Assembly (NCBI GenBank): GCA_903870165.1
Contig: CAIQBW010000033.1
Coordinates: 124,001 to 188,000, forward strand
DNA from: an uncultured Methylophilaceae bacterium
GTDB lineage: Bacteria > Pseudomonadota > Gammaproteobacteria > Burkholderiales > Methylophilaceae
DNA: 64,000 nt
Reading direction: 5' to 3'
The notes under the pieces were generated by a model that ran no database searches, was not told where the DNA came from, and worked only from the letters and a program-made list of their open reading frames with translations. Both the position numbers and the translations under genes were made by a program. Shown here piece after piece: positions 20,390 through 29,317 of this stretch (position 1 is the stretch's first letter; each line of letters opens with the position of its first letter).

Positions 20390-23300
20390 TTAATTAAATG
20401 ACTCTGAAAGAATTAATTGCGGTTTAGCAAACTTAACTGGGGATTCATTATTTACTTCATGATCTTTTACATTGTATTCAGTTGCGATCTGATCAACAGC
20501 TTTTAAAAGCTCTGCTGGATTCAGCGTACCTTTTTTTGCACTCTTTAATACTTTATCGAGCTTGTCTGGCAGCTTGGTAAAGCGGCCTATTTCAATTAAT
20601 GCGACTAGCTTTTTAATGCGATCTTGCTGCTGATTAGTTGCAATCGGCAACTTGGCTAAATCAGCAAGAAATTTCTTAACTCTTTGCGCTTTACCGCCCA
20701 GAGCTGTAGGCTCATCACGTTCAAGTGCATAGTCTTGCTCGACTTGTTCAAAATGATTGAGTGCTAGTTGCACTTGCAGATGATGCTGTTCTATCAAAGC
20801 TGTCGGCTTTTCAGCTTGGTCTGCTTTAAAGAATTTAAAAGCCTCAAGGGGTGTAATTTCCATAGGAACAGAATCATGCACCCAGTAAAACTCTAGCTTC
20901 TGCGATGTTTTTAAAAATGCCGCTGTACCATCTTTTAGTTCTGGACGTTGGATAGCATCAGCAGCTCGTCCTGCACGACTTTTCATGGGTAATTTTTTAA
21001 TTTTTTCAAACCAAGCACGATTATCTTTTTTAAATTGACGCAGCTCATGCAAGTATTTAAGGCGCTCATCTTCAGCTTCTTTATAATCCCCGCTAAACAG
21101 CATACTTTCATCCATGATTTCTTCTGTTGAAAATATTTGATTATCTTCACCAAATGCAGCATGGAAAGCTTGAATTTTCATCAATGCTGTTTTAGTCAGC
21201 TTGATTTGTGCATTGCCTTGAGCTGATGGATAAAATACGTAGTTATAGATTTGCGTTGCTGTCGTACCAATACGATTTACCCGTCCGATACGTTGCATCA
21301 ACTTTGTAGAGTTCCAAGGTGTATCGTAATGCACCACAACATTAGCGCGATGCAAGTTAACACCTTCAGCTAATACTTCAGTAGTCACAATGATGTTGTA
21401 ATCATTCTTTTGAGACTTGCCTTTTTGAATATCTATTTGTGATGGGTAGTTTGCATCGAAGTTTTCAACAATCGCATCATATTTGTCATTGCGATTCTCA
21501 CTGCTAATCACCAGCACATCATTGCGACCTGCCTTCTCTAACTTATCTTTTAAATAGTTTACGGTGTCTTTTGATTCTGAAAAAATCACCAACTTACCAT
21601 TGAGATTAGTTGAAGAATTAAGAAAGTCAGCACCTAGCCTAGCAAGAAATTCTTTTAGTTTTGGATCTTCATGAACTGCATCCCAAGCTACAACCAACTC
21701 ATTAAGCAGCAACGCATCATGTTCTAGCGCAGCCAAAAATTCAGGTGTAAAGTCTTCAGCTTTAAAGTGTTGGTTTTTTGGATTATCAACATTCAATTTA
21801 TCGACTGTAGCTGCAATCTCTTCATCACTTAAGCCTTTATCTATTAGCTTATTTATATCAAGGTCTGGCGCAATAAAAATCTGGTCTTTAGCAAACATAT
21901 CAATCATGCGAGCATTGGCAGTTTGAAACGTCTTTAATGAAGACTTAAAAGCATAAAAGCTACTTTCGATCCGTTTTACCAACTGAGTTTTAATAATAAA
22001 TGCCAGAGACTTTGAAACACGCTCTGCGTTTTCATAATGCTCTTGATGGTCGGGCTTTAAACTCGCTATAGCTTGATAACGTGCATAACTTAATTTAGCC
22101 GGATCAGTAAGGTAATCTACAGTTTTGAAAAATAAGGCGGATAGTGCAGCATCCATAAAATACTCCACTTTTTTAGGTGGATTAACTTTAGGGAAAGTAA
22201 TGCCTTGCTCGGCCAAATCCAATTTGTAAGCAGGTATATTTTCAAGGTCGGTACGTGATCGACGAATAGTGATCGGCTGAATAATATTCTTTCGGATATC
22301 AGCATACATTTCTCGTAGCTTTTCTACATCCAGAGCATCGTCTCTTTTAAGTTCTTTATATTTGGTAGTATGCCTATTGAAAAAAGACGTTAAGTTTGTC
22401 ACTGGCAACGTAGATTGGCGAGGTTCTTGAAACATGGTGATTTGATGTAGGATGTCATCAGGACGATTGTTTAGTGGTGTCGCTGAGACTAATATGACCT
22501 TCTTCTTTTCTCCCTCAATCAAGCCTTTATTGCCACGCGGGGTCTTACATATTTTTTGTAATTGATCAAATGCACCTGAAGTGTGGTTTCTGAACTTGTG
22601 GGCCTCATCCACAATGATTAAGTCGTAATCTTCTTTTAACCAGAAGTCCTCATGGGAATCTAGGATTTTTTGTAGGCTGCCATTACTAATAAATTTTGTA
22701 TAGCGATCTAGCTGAAAATCTCTAAAAGTATTTTTCCAGTTTTTTTCTACTGCTGGAGGATAAACTACTAAAATCTTTGTGTAATCACGACCATTTTGCA
22801 TTAGGAATTTTTTCGCTACTAAAGTAGCAATGACAGTTTTGCCTAAGCCGACCACATCAGCCAGAATAAACCCATTGTGCTTTAATAACATATTAAAGCC
22901 CTCATTTACCGCATCTATCTGGTAGCTTAATTTCTTGAAGTTATCAGGCAGGTCGCCTAATGCATCTGGATCATAATCAATATTCTTGCCAAAGTATTCT
23001 GTAAGCACTTTAATGTAAAGCTCGAATGGCGTTACTGTGTCGCTTAGGTGTGTTTGCTTTTTAATGTCTTGCACATCGACGGGCAATAGTTGAATGGACT
23101 CTGCCCAAAGCTTTTCAAATTCATCCGTAGCAAACTTTATATCTTCATAGTCATTAAGTTGTACGTTGAATTCATAATTATATATATTGCCAGAACCCAG
23201 ACCTGCATCAGTAAAATTTGAAGATCCTGTTATTACTGAAGCCTGTGTATGCTCATTAAAGGGATTGGGTCGAAATATATAGACTTTTGCGTGTATCTTT

Positions 23301-23704
23301 TTATCAGGATGAGCGCGAACTTCTATTTTCTTTGTAATTAAATCATCAATAAATTGAAGTATTCCAATTTCTGTATTTTTATCATAATTAGCAGAAGATA
23401 TATCTCTCTTGATTTCATCAATAAACTCATCTTTTGTTTTTTCACTGTTTTTGAAAAAATCTAGGCCTTTATCATTGGCTTGAGCTAAAAGCTTATCTAC
23501 ATTTATGCCTACTAGTATCCTGATATTAGGAACGTTAGCTAAAAATGGTCGAACTTTAAAGTAACCTGAAGAACGAAAGTAGCCAACTAAGCTATCAAAA
23601 AACTCAATATTCTGGTTGTATTTCAATACCCCTTCAAATTTATTGATTAGGGTATTTTCATTTTCATTAGTGAAAAATTTAGTTGTCATGTTTTTCTTAT
23701 TCAT
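20390..23704 (-). CDS. PLD-nuclease / SNF2-type helicase, restriction partner
   Basis: 1104 residues. N-terminal phospholipase-D-like nuclease: H138-x-K140 and N163 in GSSNFTDAGLG. SNF2-type helicase: Walker A GLGKT (286-290), DEAH (366-369), SATPLNNRP motif III, and helicase C-terminal with QRIGRVNRIG motif VI. The last 250 residues are unassigned. Such helicases are found with Eco57I-type methyltransferases in defence loci; here it is the first gene of that operon. DNA translocation coupled to cleavage of unmethylated phage DNA is inferred. The alternative start MTTK is at 23689. Confidence 0.85.
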   Translation of the reverse strand: MNKKNMTTKFFTNENENTLINKFEGVLKYNQNIEFFDSLVGYFRSSGYFKVRPFLANVPNIRILVGINVDKLLAQANDKGLDFFKNSEKTKDEFIDEIKRDISSANYDKNTEIGILQFIDDLITKKIEVRAHPDKKIHAKVYIFRPNPFNEHTQASVITGSSNFTDAGLGSGNIYNYEFNVQLNDYEDIKFATDEFEKLWAESIQLLPVDVQDIKKQTHLSDTVTPFELYIKVLTEYFGKNIDYDPDALGDLPDNFKKLSYQIDAVNEGFNMLLKHNGFILADVVGLGKTVIATLVAKKFLMQNGRDYTKILVVYPPAVEKNWKNTFRDFQLDRYTKFISNGSLQKILDSHEDFWLKEDYDLIIVDEAHKFRNHTSGAFDQLQKICKTPRGNKGLIEGEKKKVILVSATPLNNRPDDILHQITMFQEPRQSTLPVTNLTSFFNRHTTKYKELKRDDALDVEKLREMYADIRKNIIQPITIRRSRTDLENIPAYKLDLAEQGITFPKVNPPKKVEYFMDAALSALFFKTVDYLTDPAKLSYARYQAIASLKPDHQEHYENAERVSKSLAFIIKTQLVKRIESSFYAFKSSLKTFQTANARMIDMFAKDQIFIAPDLDINKLIDKGLSDEEIAATVDKLNVDNPKNQHFKAEDFTPEFLAALEHDALLLNELVVAWDAVHEDPKLKEFLARLGADFLNSSTNLNGKLVIFSESKDTVNYLKDKLEKAGRNDVLVISSENRNDKYDAIVENFDANYPSQIDIQKGKSQKNDYNIIVTTEVLAEGVNLHRANVVVHYDTPWNSTKLMQRIGRVNRIGTTATQIYNYVFYPSAQGNAQIKLTKTALMKIQAFHAAFGEDNQIFSTEEIMDESMLFSGDYKEAEDERLKYLHELRQFKKDNRAWFEKIKKLPMKSRAGRAADAIQRPELKDGTAAFLKTSQKLEFYWVHDSVPMEITPLEAFKFFKADQAEKPTALIEQHHLQVQLALNHFEQVEQDYALERDEPTALGGKAQRVKKFLADLAKLPIATNQQQDRIKKLVALIEIGRFTKLPDKLDKVLKSAKKGTLNPAELLKAVDQIATEYNVKDHEVNNESPVKFAKPQLILSESFN

Positions 23705-23931
23705 TGAAACTATTTGTTAGTTATTCTAGTGCATTATTAGACTTAAAAAGTGTTTTTAATTAATGAATATTAGTGAGAGAAAATTAAGGAGGGGTCTTTA
23801 AGCGATTTTCGTTACGACACAAAGCAAGTTCAGTTAATTAAGATTTAAATAATATAAATCCTAATAATAATCAGAATAAGAAAATTACACTTTTCTTAAC
23901 CAAAAGCATAACCAATTGATTTTATTGGTTC

Positions 23932-23944
23932 TTCGCTAGTGCCT
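23932..23944 (+). repeat. TTCGCTAGTGCCT motif by small recombinase, element B
   Basis: Identical to 10031-10043. It lies in a 311-bp gene-free stretch (23705-24015) that otherwise holds the late-type box at 23982. Confidence 0.4.
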
Positions 23945-23981
23945 TTTTCGGTTGTCCATTTAAGCCTAAGAAAACACAATG

Positions 23982-23989
23982 TATAAATA
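23982..23989 (+). promoter_or_regulatory. T4-late-like promoter octamer (perfect)
   Basis: TATAAATA, a perfect match to the T4 late box, followed by CTTTT, a CGGAG ribosome-binding site (24001-24005) and ATG 24016. Would give a leader of about 20 nt. Confidence 0.55.
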
Positions 23990-24015
23990 CTTTTCTTTAT
24001 CGGAGATATTTATAT

Positions 24016-24582
24016 ATGGCACAAGCAAAGACATTTACTCAATCAGAACTAGATCAAGTTCTTCGTTTCATCAGTACTAAAAAATATGCATTAAGAGATC
24101 GCGCAATGATATTGACTAGTTTCTGGTCGGGAATGCGTGTAGGTGAAATCGCCAACTTGAGAATGCGCGATGTATTAAACGATGATGGTAGTTTGAAAAA
24201 CGAAGTGCGCTTAAGTGCCGCCCAGACCAAAGGTGATAAAGGGCGTTTAGTGTTCATTCCACAAAAGCTCAAAGATGAATGGGCTAGTTACTTAACGACA
24301 AGAAAGGTACAGCATTTAGATGTGCCTTTATTTCATACTGAGAACCGATTAGGGTTTAGTCCTAATGGATTATGTCAGTGGTTCTTTTGGACTTATAAGC
24401 GAGCAGGGATTAATGGGGCTAGTAGTCACAGTGGAAGAAGAAGCTTTATTACAAGCCTAGCTAGCAAAGGTATTGGTGTGCGTGTATTAGCAAGTCTGGC
24501 AGGTCACAAATCAATTATGGTCACACAACAATATATTGATGTGAACGATGATATGAAGCGTAACGCTGTTGAATTAATCTAA
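24016..24582 (+). CDS. small tyrosine recombinase, element B
   Basis: 188 residues, a catalytic-domain-only tyrosine recombinase: box I SGMRVGE (near 37-43), box II HSGRR (near 145), LAGH (near 164) and terminal QQYIDV with the Tyr. Similar to 9308-10018 of element A. Its size matches FimB/FimE-type recombinases. It sits behind a perfect late-type box, so it may act when the helper phage is in its late phase, for example to resolve concatemers or excise the element; this is inferred. Confidence 0.8.
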   Translation: MAQAKTFTQSELDQVLRFISTKKYALRDRAMILTSFWSGMRVGEIANLRMRDVLNDDGSLKNEVRLSAAQTKGDKGRLVFIPQKLKDEWASYLTTRKVQHLDVPLFHTENRLGFSPNGLCQWFFWTYKRAGINGASSHSGRRSFITSLASKGIGVRVLASLAGHKSIMVTQQYIDVNDDMKRNAVELI

Positions 24583-24587
24583 GTTAG

Positions 24588-24614
24588 ACAAGCGTCGCGT
24601 TACGCGACACTTGT
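24588..24614. repeat. element-B palindrome, copy 4
   Basis: ACAAGCGTCGCG-TTA-CGCGACACTTGT type, between the convergent recombinase and antitoxin genes. Confidence 0.8.
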
Positions 24615-24624
24615 CAGTTATGTA

Positions 24625-25059
24625 TTAAGCAGCTTTTTTCCAGCCAGAAGATGTAGCTTCAATTTCCATTTTTGAATGGTCATCGCGATCAGTTTCATTA
24701 ATTCTATCAATGAAACTTTGAATTTTGACATTCTCGTTAATGCTTTCTAGATAAAGCAAGCGAATGAAGCGATCAGCTGTTTTGGGGACTCGTCCAGTTT
24801 TTTCCCATTTAGCAAGCGCTTGATCCGTAACTCCAAGCGTTTTACCTAATCCACTTTGAGACAAGCCCATTTCTTTTCTGATGAAACGAAACTCCGCACC
24901 AGTGAGATGTTTTTTTCTACATAAGCTAGAGCCAATTAGTTTGTGTAGCCCTTCAACATCGACAATAGACGTAGCTTTTCCATATGGAGTTTCAACAACT
25001 TCATATCCATTTAATAAGTAGATACTTTTTAAGCCTGATTCTGTGTAATGATATTTCAT
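24625..25059 (-). CDS. HTH antitoxin of a DUF4258-type toxin-antitoxin pair
   Basis: 144 residues. The central HTH_3/XRE domain (LTGAEFRFIRKEMGLSQSGLGKTLGVTDQALAKWEKTGRVP, about residues 52-92) is typical of MqsA/YgiT-like antitoxins; the N-terminal part lacks the Cys-rich zinc site. Its ATG overlaps the stop of the upstream toxin gene (ATGA), a typical toxin-first pair. Likely neutralises the toxin and represses the operon. Confidence 0.75.
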   Translation of the reverse strand: MKYHYTESGLKSIYLLNGYEVVETPYGKATSIVDVEGLHKLIGSSLCRKKHLTGAEFRFIRKEMGLSQSGLGKTLGVTDQALAKWEKTGRVPKTADRFIRLLYLESINENVKIQSFIDRINETDRDDHSKMEIEATSSGWKKAA

Positions 25060-25376
25060 ATAATCACCGTAATAACCACGATAAGTTCGCCTTTTTCATC
25101 TTTAGAAATTGCTGTAGCTACTTTGATATAGTCGCCGCCAGTAAAGTAACCAACGGTAGCAGACCAATCTCCATGTGCGGTAATGTGCGCGGGTTCTTCT
25201 ATTACACCTTTAGCAACACAATCGTGAATTTGTTTACTTGATACTTTTCGTAACTTCATTCTTCCTTTTGCATGATCTGTAAGGAACAAAGACCTATTAG
25301 CCAATACTGCTCTCATTTTTGAGAGATAGTTGGTGTCGTTAAGTACCAGTGGCAAAGGTTTAATTTTCGAAGTCAC
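25056..25376 (-). CDS. DUF4258-like toxin
   Basis: 106 residues; LTDHAKGRMKLRKVSSKQIHDCVAKG followed by VGYFTGGDYIKVATAISKDEKGELIVVITVI is the DUF4258 layout (small RNase-like fold related to RelE/BrnT). Translationally coupled to the HTH gene. Probably an mRNA-targeting toxin; no catalytic test is possible from sequence. Confidence 0.72.
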   Translation of the reverse strand: MTSKIKPLPLVLNDTNYLSKMRAVLANRSLFLTDHAKGRMKLRKVSSKQIHDCVAKGVIEEPAHITAHGDWSATVGYFTGGDYIKVATAISKDEKGELIVVITVII

Positions 25377-25435
25377 CTATACATTATATAGGTCGTTGAT
25401 TTAATGTCAACGCATTAGGAATAGTGCCTTTAATG

Positions 25436-25460
25436 CAAGCGTCGCGTTACGCGACACTTG
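25436..25460. repeat. element-B palindrome, copy 5
   Basis: CAAGCGTCGCGTTACGCGAC core, between the two toxin-antitoxin modules. Confidence 0.8.
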
Positions 25461-25468
25461 TGATTGAA

Positions 25469-25759
25469 TTATCTTCTTTTGCTGGCTTTGATATATGCGA
25501 ACAACCCATCTCTACGACCAACAGATAGGACAATGACCACCAAGCGATTATCAATAACATCGTAAACTAAGCGATAGCCAATTTTTTGAAGTTTGATTTT
25601 GTAACAGCCTTCAAGATCATTACCTAATCTTGCAGAGGGCACATGCGGGTTTTCCAAGCGTTTTTCTAATTGCTTTTTAAACTGCGCCTTAATTGATCCA
25701 TCTAAATCATTCCACTCTTTTAGAGCTTCTTCGTTAAACTCTAACTCATAGATCATCAA
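25469..25759 (-). CDS. relE: RelE-family toxin
   Basis: 96 residues (or 95 from the second Met): YELEFNEEALKEWNDLDGSIKAQFKKQLEKRL, then PxxxRLxNDLEGCYKIKLQKIGYRLVYDVIDNRLVVIVLSVGRRD, the standard RelE fold with the Arg/Tyr residues used in ribosome-dependent mRNA cleavage. It overlaps the upstream antitoxin gene by 14 bp. Confidence 0.9.
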   Translation of the reverse strand: MMIYELEFNEEALKEWNDLDGSIKAQFKKQLEKRLENPHVPSARLGNDLEGCYKIKLQKIGYRLVYDVIDNRLVVIVLSVGRRDGLFAYIKASKRR

Positions 25760-25994
25760 GCGATACTTTCACTGTTCTACCACCGCGACGCTCTCTCACG
25801 ATCTTGCTTAGTTCAACATTCTCGACTTGATCAAGTAAAGCTTCATAGTAGTTTGCTGACAGCAAATAAGCTGCAGGCTTGTTATGGTTTAACACGGCTA
25901 CTGGTGAATCACTGACAATATCAGCAATGCTGGCACGACGTAAATCGGTCATGCTAACAGTAGCAGGCGCATAGATTTTATGTGTAATAGTCAT
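25746..25994 (-). CDS. Phd/YefM-type antitoxin
   Basis: 82 residues from ATG 25994 (MTITHKIYAPATVSMTDLRRASIADIVSDSPVAVLNHNKPAAYLLSANYYEALL; shown here for length only as the N-terminal DNA-binding half). The upstream in-frame extension is hydrophobic and unlike the family. An AT-rich stretch with TTATAAT-type promoter and imperfect palindromes lies just upstream (25995-26050) and is likely the autoregulated operator. Confidence 0.82.
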   Translation of the reverse strand: MTITHKIYAPATVSMTDLRRASIADIVSDSPVAVLNHNKPAAYLLSANYYEALLDQVENVELSKIVRERRGGRTVKVSLDDL

Positions 25995-26077
25995 AATATT
26001 ATCGTGTCTTATAATGTGTAAATTAGTGTGTATTATTATATGTAATAATATCGATGTCAAGAACATGCAGATCAACA

Positions 26078-26104
26078 ACAAGCGCCGCGTTAAGCGACGC
26101 TTGT
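26078..26104. repeat. element-B palindrome, copy 6
   Basis: ACAAGCGCCGC ... GCGACGCTTGT, before the end of 26114-26635. Confidence 0.75.
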
Positions 26105-26113
26105 ATTAGTCCG

Positions 26114-26635
26114 CTAAACTGAAAAATTCAAATTAATAAACTCAGTTATTGCCATTTTTGCTAGGTGTAAAAAGCAATACTGTCCTCCTTCAAACTCCTC
26201 AAATGCCAGCTCTAATTTCTTTTTAAGATCACTAGCTTTGTTTAATTTTGTTTGCTGGCAAAAATCTCTGCTGATCAGTCTTGATTGATAGCACAAATCA
26301 TCAATCTCTATAAAACGATATAACTGCTTGCTGTAACGTTGTAACTTTTGACTATCAGCTGAGCTGGCAATTTTAAAACATGGCCCAAACGTATATAGCC
26401 TATGGAGAGTTAGCCCTTTTTCATTAAAGTGATAAACAATCCGAGCCTGTTTATACTCTTTATCGAAATAAGAAACATAATCATGCAGAATGCTCGCTTC
26501 TTCGCAAAACCTAAGTGCGGTGGGCTGAGTTAAATCATACTCTTCAACCATACCCTCTAGCCAATCAGGCAAGTTTTCACTAAATTCATCACCAAATAAA
26601 ATCAGCTTTGCTGGATAGTTTTTAGCCTTCTTCAT
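26114..26635 (-). CDS. hypothetical protein
   Basis: 173 residues, soluble, mixed alpha/beta: KLILFGDEFSENLPDWLEGMVEEYDL, three Cys-containing segments, and a C-terminal helical region. No family recognised. Flanked on both sides by private palindromes and immediately downstream of the promoter side of the AAA+ module; probably independent cargo. Confidence 0.55.
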   Translation of the reverse strand: MKKAKNYPAKLILFGDEFSENLPDWLEGMVEEYDLTQPTALRFCEEASILHDYVSYFDKEYKQARIVYHFNEKGLTLHRLYTFGPCFKIASSADSQKLQRYSKQLYRFIEIDDLCYQSRLISRDFCQQTKLNKASDLKKKLELAFEEFEGGQYCFLHLAKMAITEFINLNFSV

Positions 26636-26657
26636 TTGTATCCCTTTCTTTGTTGAT

Positions 26658-26683
26658 ACAAGCGTCGCGTAACGCGACGCTTT
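26658..26683. repeat. element-B palindrome, copy 7 (most perfect)
   Basis: Core GCGTCGCGTAACGCGACGC with one-base centre and 11-bp arms. Confidence 0.85.
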
Positions 26684-26696
26684 TAGTTAGATGGTG

Positions 26697-27395
26697 TTAA
26701 GCCTTTTTCTTAACGACTGAAAGTGAGGGTTTAATAGGCTGAGGTGCTGAAGCTATAGGCAAACCGTTATTGTTCAGAAATAACAATTCGTCTAAACAGC
26801 GCAGATACTTCCGTAAACTGCCAAACTTCTCCCATTGCGCTAGGTGATACTCCACTTGATAGCCAGGCAAAACTAAGCCTTCTGCTTTTAAGATATATTG
26901 AGCACGTGGTAGAAATGATTTTGCTGTAACGGCAGGCAAGCTAATAACATCACAACGATCACGTACACTTTTATGAATATTCGTTGGCTCATTGGTGGTG
27001 ATAATCACCATGAACATATCGCCCAAGTCATCCATCGCAGTCCATAACTTATGTAGCTTTGAACTGTTGTTATCAAACTCGTGGAATACCATATAAAACT
27101 TCGGCGCATTAACTGACCACTGATTAATAGAACAAGCATTACGCAGATAATCTTTTAAGTTCTTTTGACCCAATACCTCTTCAAAATCCTTGTCCTCAAT
27201 CACTGCGTGTTGCCCATCAATTGCGTATGGCAATAAATTAGCAATTGTTGTTTTGCTAGTGCCGTTAGGCCCATGTAATAAAATATGGCCTTCCAAACTT
27301 TTGTTCGCATAAGCTTTAATGCGACGCTCAACTGCCGTACTTGGATAAAGCACCTCATTTAAGTTTTGGGGTGCGTACTTTTCTTCACACTTCAT
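26697..27395 (-). CDS. AAA+ ATPase, clamp-loader-like, element B
   Basis: 232 residues. KYAPQNLNEVLYP at the N-terminus resembles the RFC box; Walker A is GPNGTSKTT (Ser where the usual second Gly stands); the Walker B region YMVFHEFD keeps Glu but has His for Asp; sensor-1 MVIITTNE; DRC at the arginine-finger position. So two of the three copies in this window have a changed Walker B Asp. ATG 27395 follows TTGGAGAA. Downstream partner of 27455-28234 in one operon with a hairpin between. Confidence 0.75.
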   Translation of the reverse strand: MKCEEKYAPQNLNEVLYPSTAVERRIKAYANKSLEGHILLHGPNGTSKTTIANLLPYAIDGQHAVIEDKDFEEVLGQKNLKDYLRNACSINQWSVNAPKFYMVFHEFDNNSSKLHKLWTAMDDLGDMFMVIITTNEPTNIHKSVRDRCDVISLPAVTAKSFLPRAQYILKAEGLVLPGYQVEYHLAQWEKFGSLRKYLRCLDELLFLNNNGLPIASAPQPIKPSLSVVKKKA

Positions 27396-27423
27396 AATGT
27401 TTCTCCAAAAAATGAATATAAAA

Positions 27424-27442
27424 GGGGCACAGAACGTGCCCC
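27424..27442 (-). terminator. intercistronic terminator-like hairpin, element B
   Basis: GGGGCAC/GTGCCCC followed on the minus strand by TTTTA, between protein B and AAA+ genes. Confidence 0.65.
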
Positions 27443-27454
27443 TTGTTTGCTTAA

Positions 27455-28234
27455 TTAAGCAGCGAGTTGTTCAACTAAAGTGCTGTCATTGCTAGGTACA
27501 TCTAGCAAGTCATTCACTTCTGTTGCCATTGCTGTTTTTTCAGCAGTTACTTCTACGTGCTGTTTAGCTAGTTTTTTCAACAAAGCGTTGTAGAGTGCCT
27601 CATTCACATCGCCTAATACTCCAATGATGTCTGTGTCGCCATTTACGTTAGGTTTAGCAACCAATACAGCGTAGTCACCTTTGATGTTGCCAAGCTTTAC
27701 ACTAGCAAGTGGTTTAATCTTAGCTACTTCCAAATCAGCAACAACCGCCTCTTGTGCTTTAGCAAGCTCAGCACGTTTTTGTAGTGTCTCTTCCTTAACT
27801 ACCATCTTGCGTTTGATTTCTTCAATGCCACCTTCATCCGCAATGTAAGTAGCAAGATCTGCAGCTTTTACATCATGCGAAATCGCGGCTTTAATTACGT
27901 AGGTGTAAGCGTGAGCACGTTTGCGATCGTTACCAAACACATAACGTACAAACATCGTTAGTGTTGTTGTATTACGTTGTACTTTTAAGCCATCTGCTTT
28001 TAGCTTAGCTTCCAAGTCGCTTCGTAATGTTTTGCGATCGTCATCTTCTGCTGTTACAAATTTGCTATTAAACAAATCCAAGCAATCTGCCAATAAAGCA
28101 TAGAGGCCTTCGTTTGCTTTTTTATAGTCAGTTGCTTCCCACGTAATACGGCGCTCACGCAAACCATTTAGTGTTGCTAATGCTGAGTTAGAGAAAGCTA
28201 CGTTAGTAGTTGATGCAATAAAAACTGTTTTCAT
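27455..28234 (-). CDS. unknown module protein B, element B
   Basis: 259 residues from ATG 28234; an in-frame TTG at 28261 adds MPWAESTKK as in element 0. Shares with 1665-2441 the blocks GLYxLLADCLDLF, FVRYVFGNDRKRAHAYTYVIKAA and EGGIEEI, plus Lys/Ala-rich helices. Function unknown. Strong ORF with codon usage like its neighbours; expression expected from the divergent promoter region with inverted repeats. Confidence 0.75.
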   Translation of the reverse strand: MKTVFIASTTNVAFSNSALATLNGLRERRITWEATDYKKANEGLYALLADCLDLFNSKFVTAEDDDRKTLRSDLEAKLKADGLKVQRNTTTLTMFVRYVFGNDRKRAHAYTYVIKAAISHDVKAADLATYIADEGGIEEIKRKMVVKEETLQKRAELAKAQEAVVADLEVAKIKPLASVKLGNIKGDYAVLVAKPNVNGDTDIIGVLGDVNEALYNALLKKLAKQHVEVTAEKTAMATEVNDLLDVPSNDSTLVEQLAA

Positions 28235-28267
28235 TTTTTTAGTACTTTCTGCCCAAGGCAATATTTA

Positions 28268-28335
28268 AAAAAGTTGTTAGGCCGAATGCTTAACAACATA
28301 GTGACTAACTGAGTTGTTTGTTAATCACCATGGAT
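28268..28335. promoter_or_regulatory. divergent operator with two inverted repeats, element B
   Basis: Same layout and nearly the same bases as 2475-2540: GTTGTTAGGC (28273-28282)/GCTTAACAAC (28288-28297) and GTGACTAAC (28301-28309)/GTTAATCAC (28320-28328). Confidence 0.6.
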
Positions 28336-28396
28336 CGAATTTTTTCATAGATTTGTGGATGCGTAATTTATACAAAATATAGATATACTTATTTGG

Positions 28397-28402
28397 TATA
28401 AT
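28397..28402 (+). promoter_or_regulatory. sigma70 -10 giving a near-leaderless transcript
   Basis: TATAAT ending 8 bp before ATG 28411, with no ribosome-binding site; same spacing as in element 0. Confidence 0.55.
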
Positions 28403-28410
28403 ATTTTTAT

Positions 28411-29283
28411 ATGAAAAACATATTCGGATTTGGCTCTGGATGGCGCTTGCTTCAGGATGAGGCAAGCTATAAGCATGAGTATCTGTTCTATTACCTTCAA
28501 ATAAGTCCAAGCTATCAGCTGGCACATCGCATCATCGGTTTAGATGAAAAAGTAGACGAAAAAGAACTACCCAAGGACTTCTCTAAAGTAATAGATACCT
28601 ATAAGAAGCTAGGTGACGTTTATACAAAGCACTTTGTGGAATGGTGGAAAGATATTGGTAAGGATGCTTTTGAAGAAAAGAAGAATGAACGCATCTGGAT
28701 TGGCATAGATCCATCAAAATCTAAAGCAGAATTGCTGAATGATTTTCAGGTATTTTTGAATAAGCTAGAAACTAAGAAAAATGAGCCAATAAGTAATAAA
28801 GTTAAATTTGAGGTAAATAAAATCAGATTAACTTCTTTAACAAAAAGGCACAGCCTAGTTCTAGAAAGAGCCATGTTTAATGGCAAGAATGGATTTAAGA
28901 AAGAGCAACTGTGGAAACTACTTAAGGCGGCAGAATATCCATCTTCAAGATCAAAAGAAGTAAGACTCAATAGTAAGAAAACAGCCAAGAACCACGAAGC
29001 AAGAACTTACTTGAGCATTCTAGCCAGCAAGAATATCAAACAAGCCTTTTATATCGCAGAGAATGCGGCTAGAGGAAGATTTCCCTGCCAAGAACCCATC
29101 ACAACTGGGCTAAAGTTTGATTTCGAGAAGATCAACGCAGTGGCAAATACTTATACAAAGAAGGCTATGGAGCTAGCTATTCAAGCTGAAAAAGCCAATG
29201 AGGACTACATGAAGATGATCAGCCCTACAAAGTCATATAAGAAGATTAAGAAAGTTGATGTTGGTCAGATGTTAGAGGAGTAA
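28411..29283 (+). CDS. unknown module protein C, element B
   Basis: 290 residues, close homologue of 2618-3502 (MKNIFGFGSGWR, KHEYLFYYLQISPSYQLAHR, YKKLGDVYTKHFVEWW, FEVNKIRLTSL, EVRLNSKKT, RTYLSILASKN, ENAARGRFP). Basic and soluble, with a possible helix-turn-helix near residues 150-190. Divergent from protein B/AAA+. Not matched to any family I know; a regulator or replication initiator is the simplest guess from position. Confidence 0.75.
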   Translation: MKNIFGFGSGWRLLQDEASYKHEYLFYYLQISPSYQLAHRIIGLDEKVDEKELPKDFSKVIDTYKKLGDVYTKHFVEWWKDIGKDAFEEKKNERIWIGIDPSKSKAELLNDFQVFLNKLETKKNEPISNKVKFEVNKIRLTSLTKRHSLVLERAMFNGKNGFKKEQLWKLLKAAEYPSSRSKEVRLNSKKTAKNHEARTYLSILASKNIKQAFYIAENAARGRFPCQEPITTGLKFDFEKINAVANTYTKKAMELAIQAEKANEDYMKMISPTKSYKKIKKVDVGQMLEE

Positions 29284-29317
29284 ACTTTTATGCGAGCAGC
29301 TTATAAGAAGGGGCAAT

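Noticed and set aside
24588-26683. Spaced repeats of element B as a CRISPR array
   Set aside because: Spacing is irregular (hundreds to thousands of bp), genes lie between, and no cas genes are present.
28325-28525. Minus-strand frames over the protein C promoter of element B
   Set aside because: They overlap the conserved start of protein C, have no homologue in element 0 at the same place and no ribosome-binding site.
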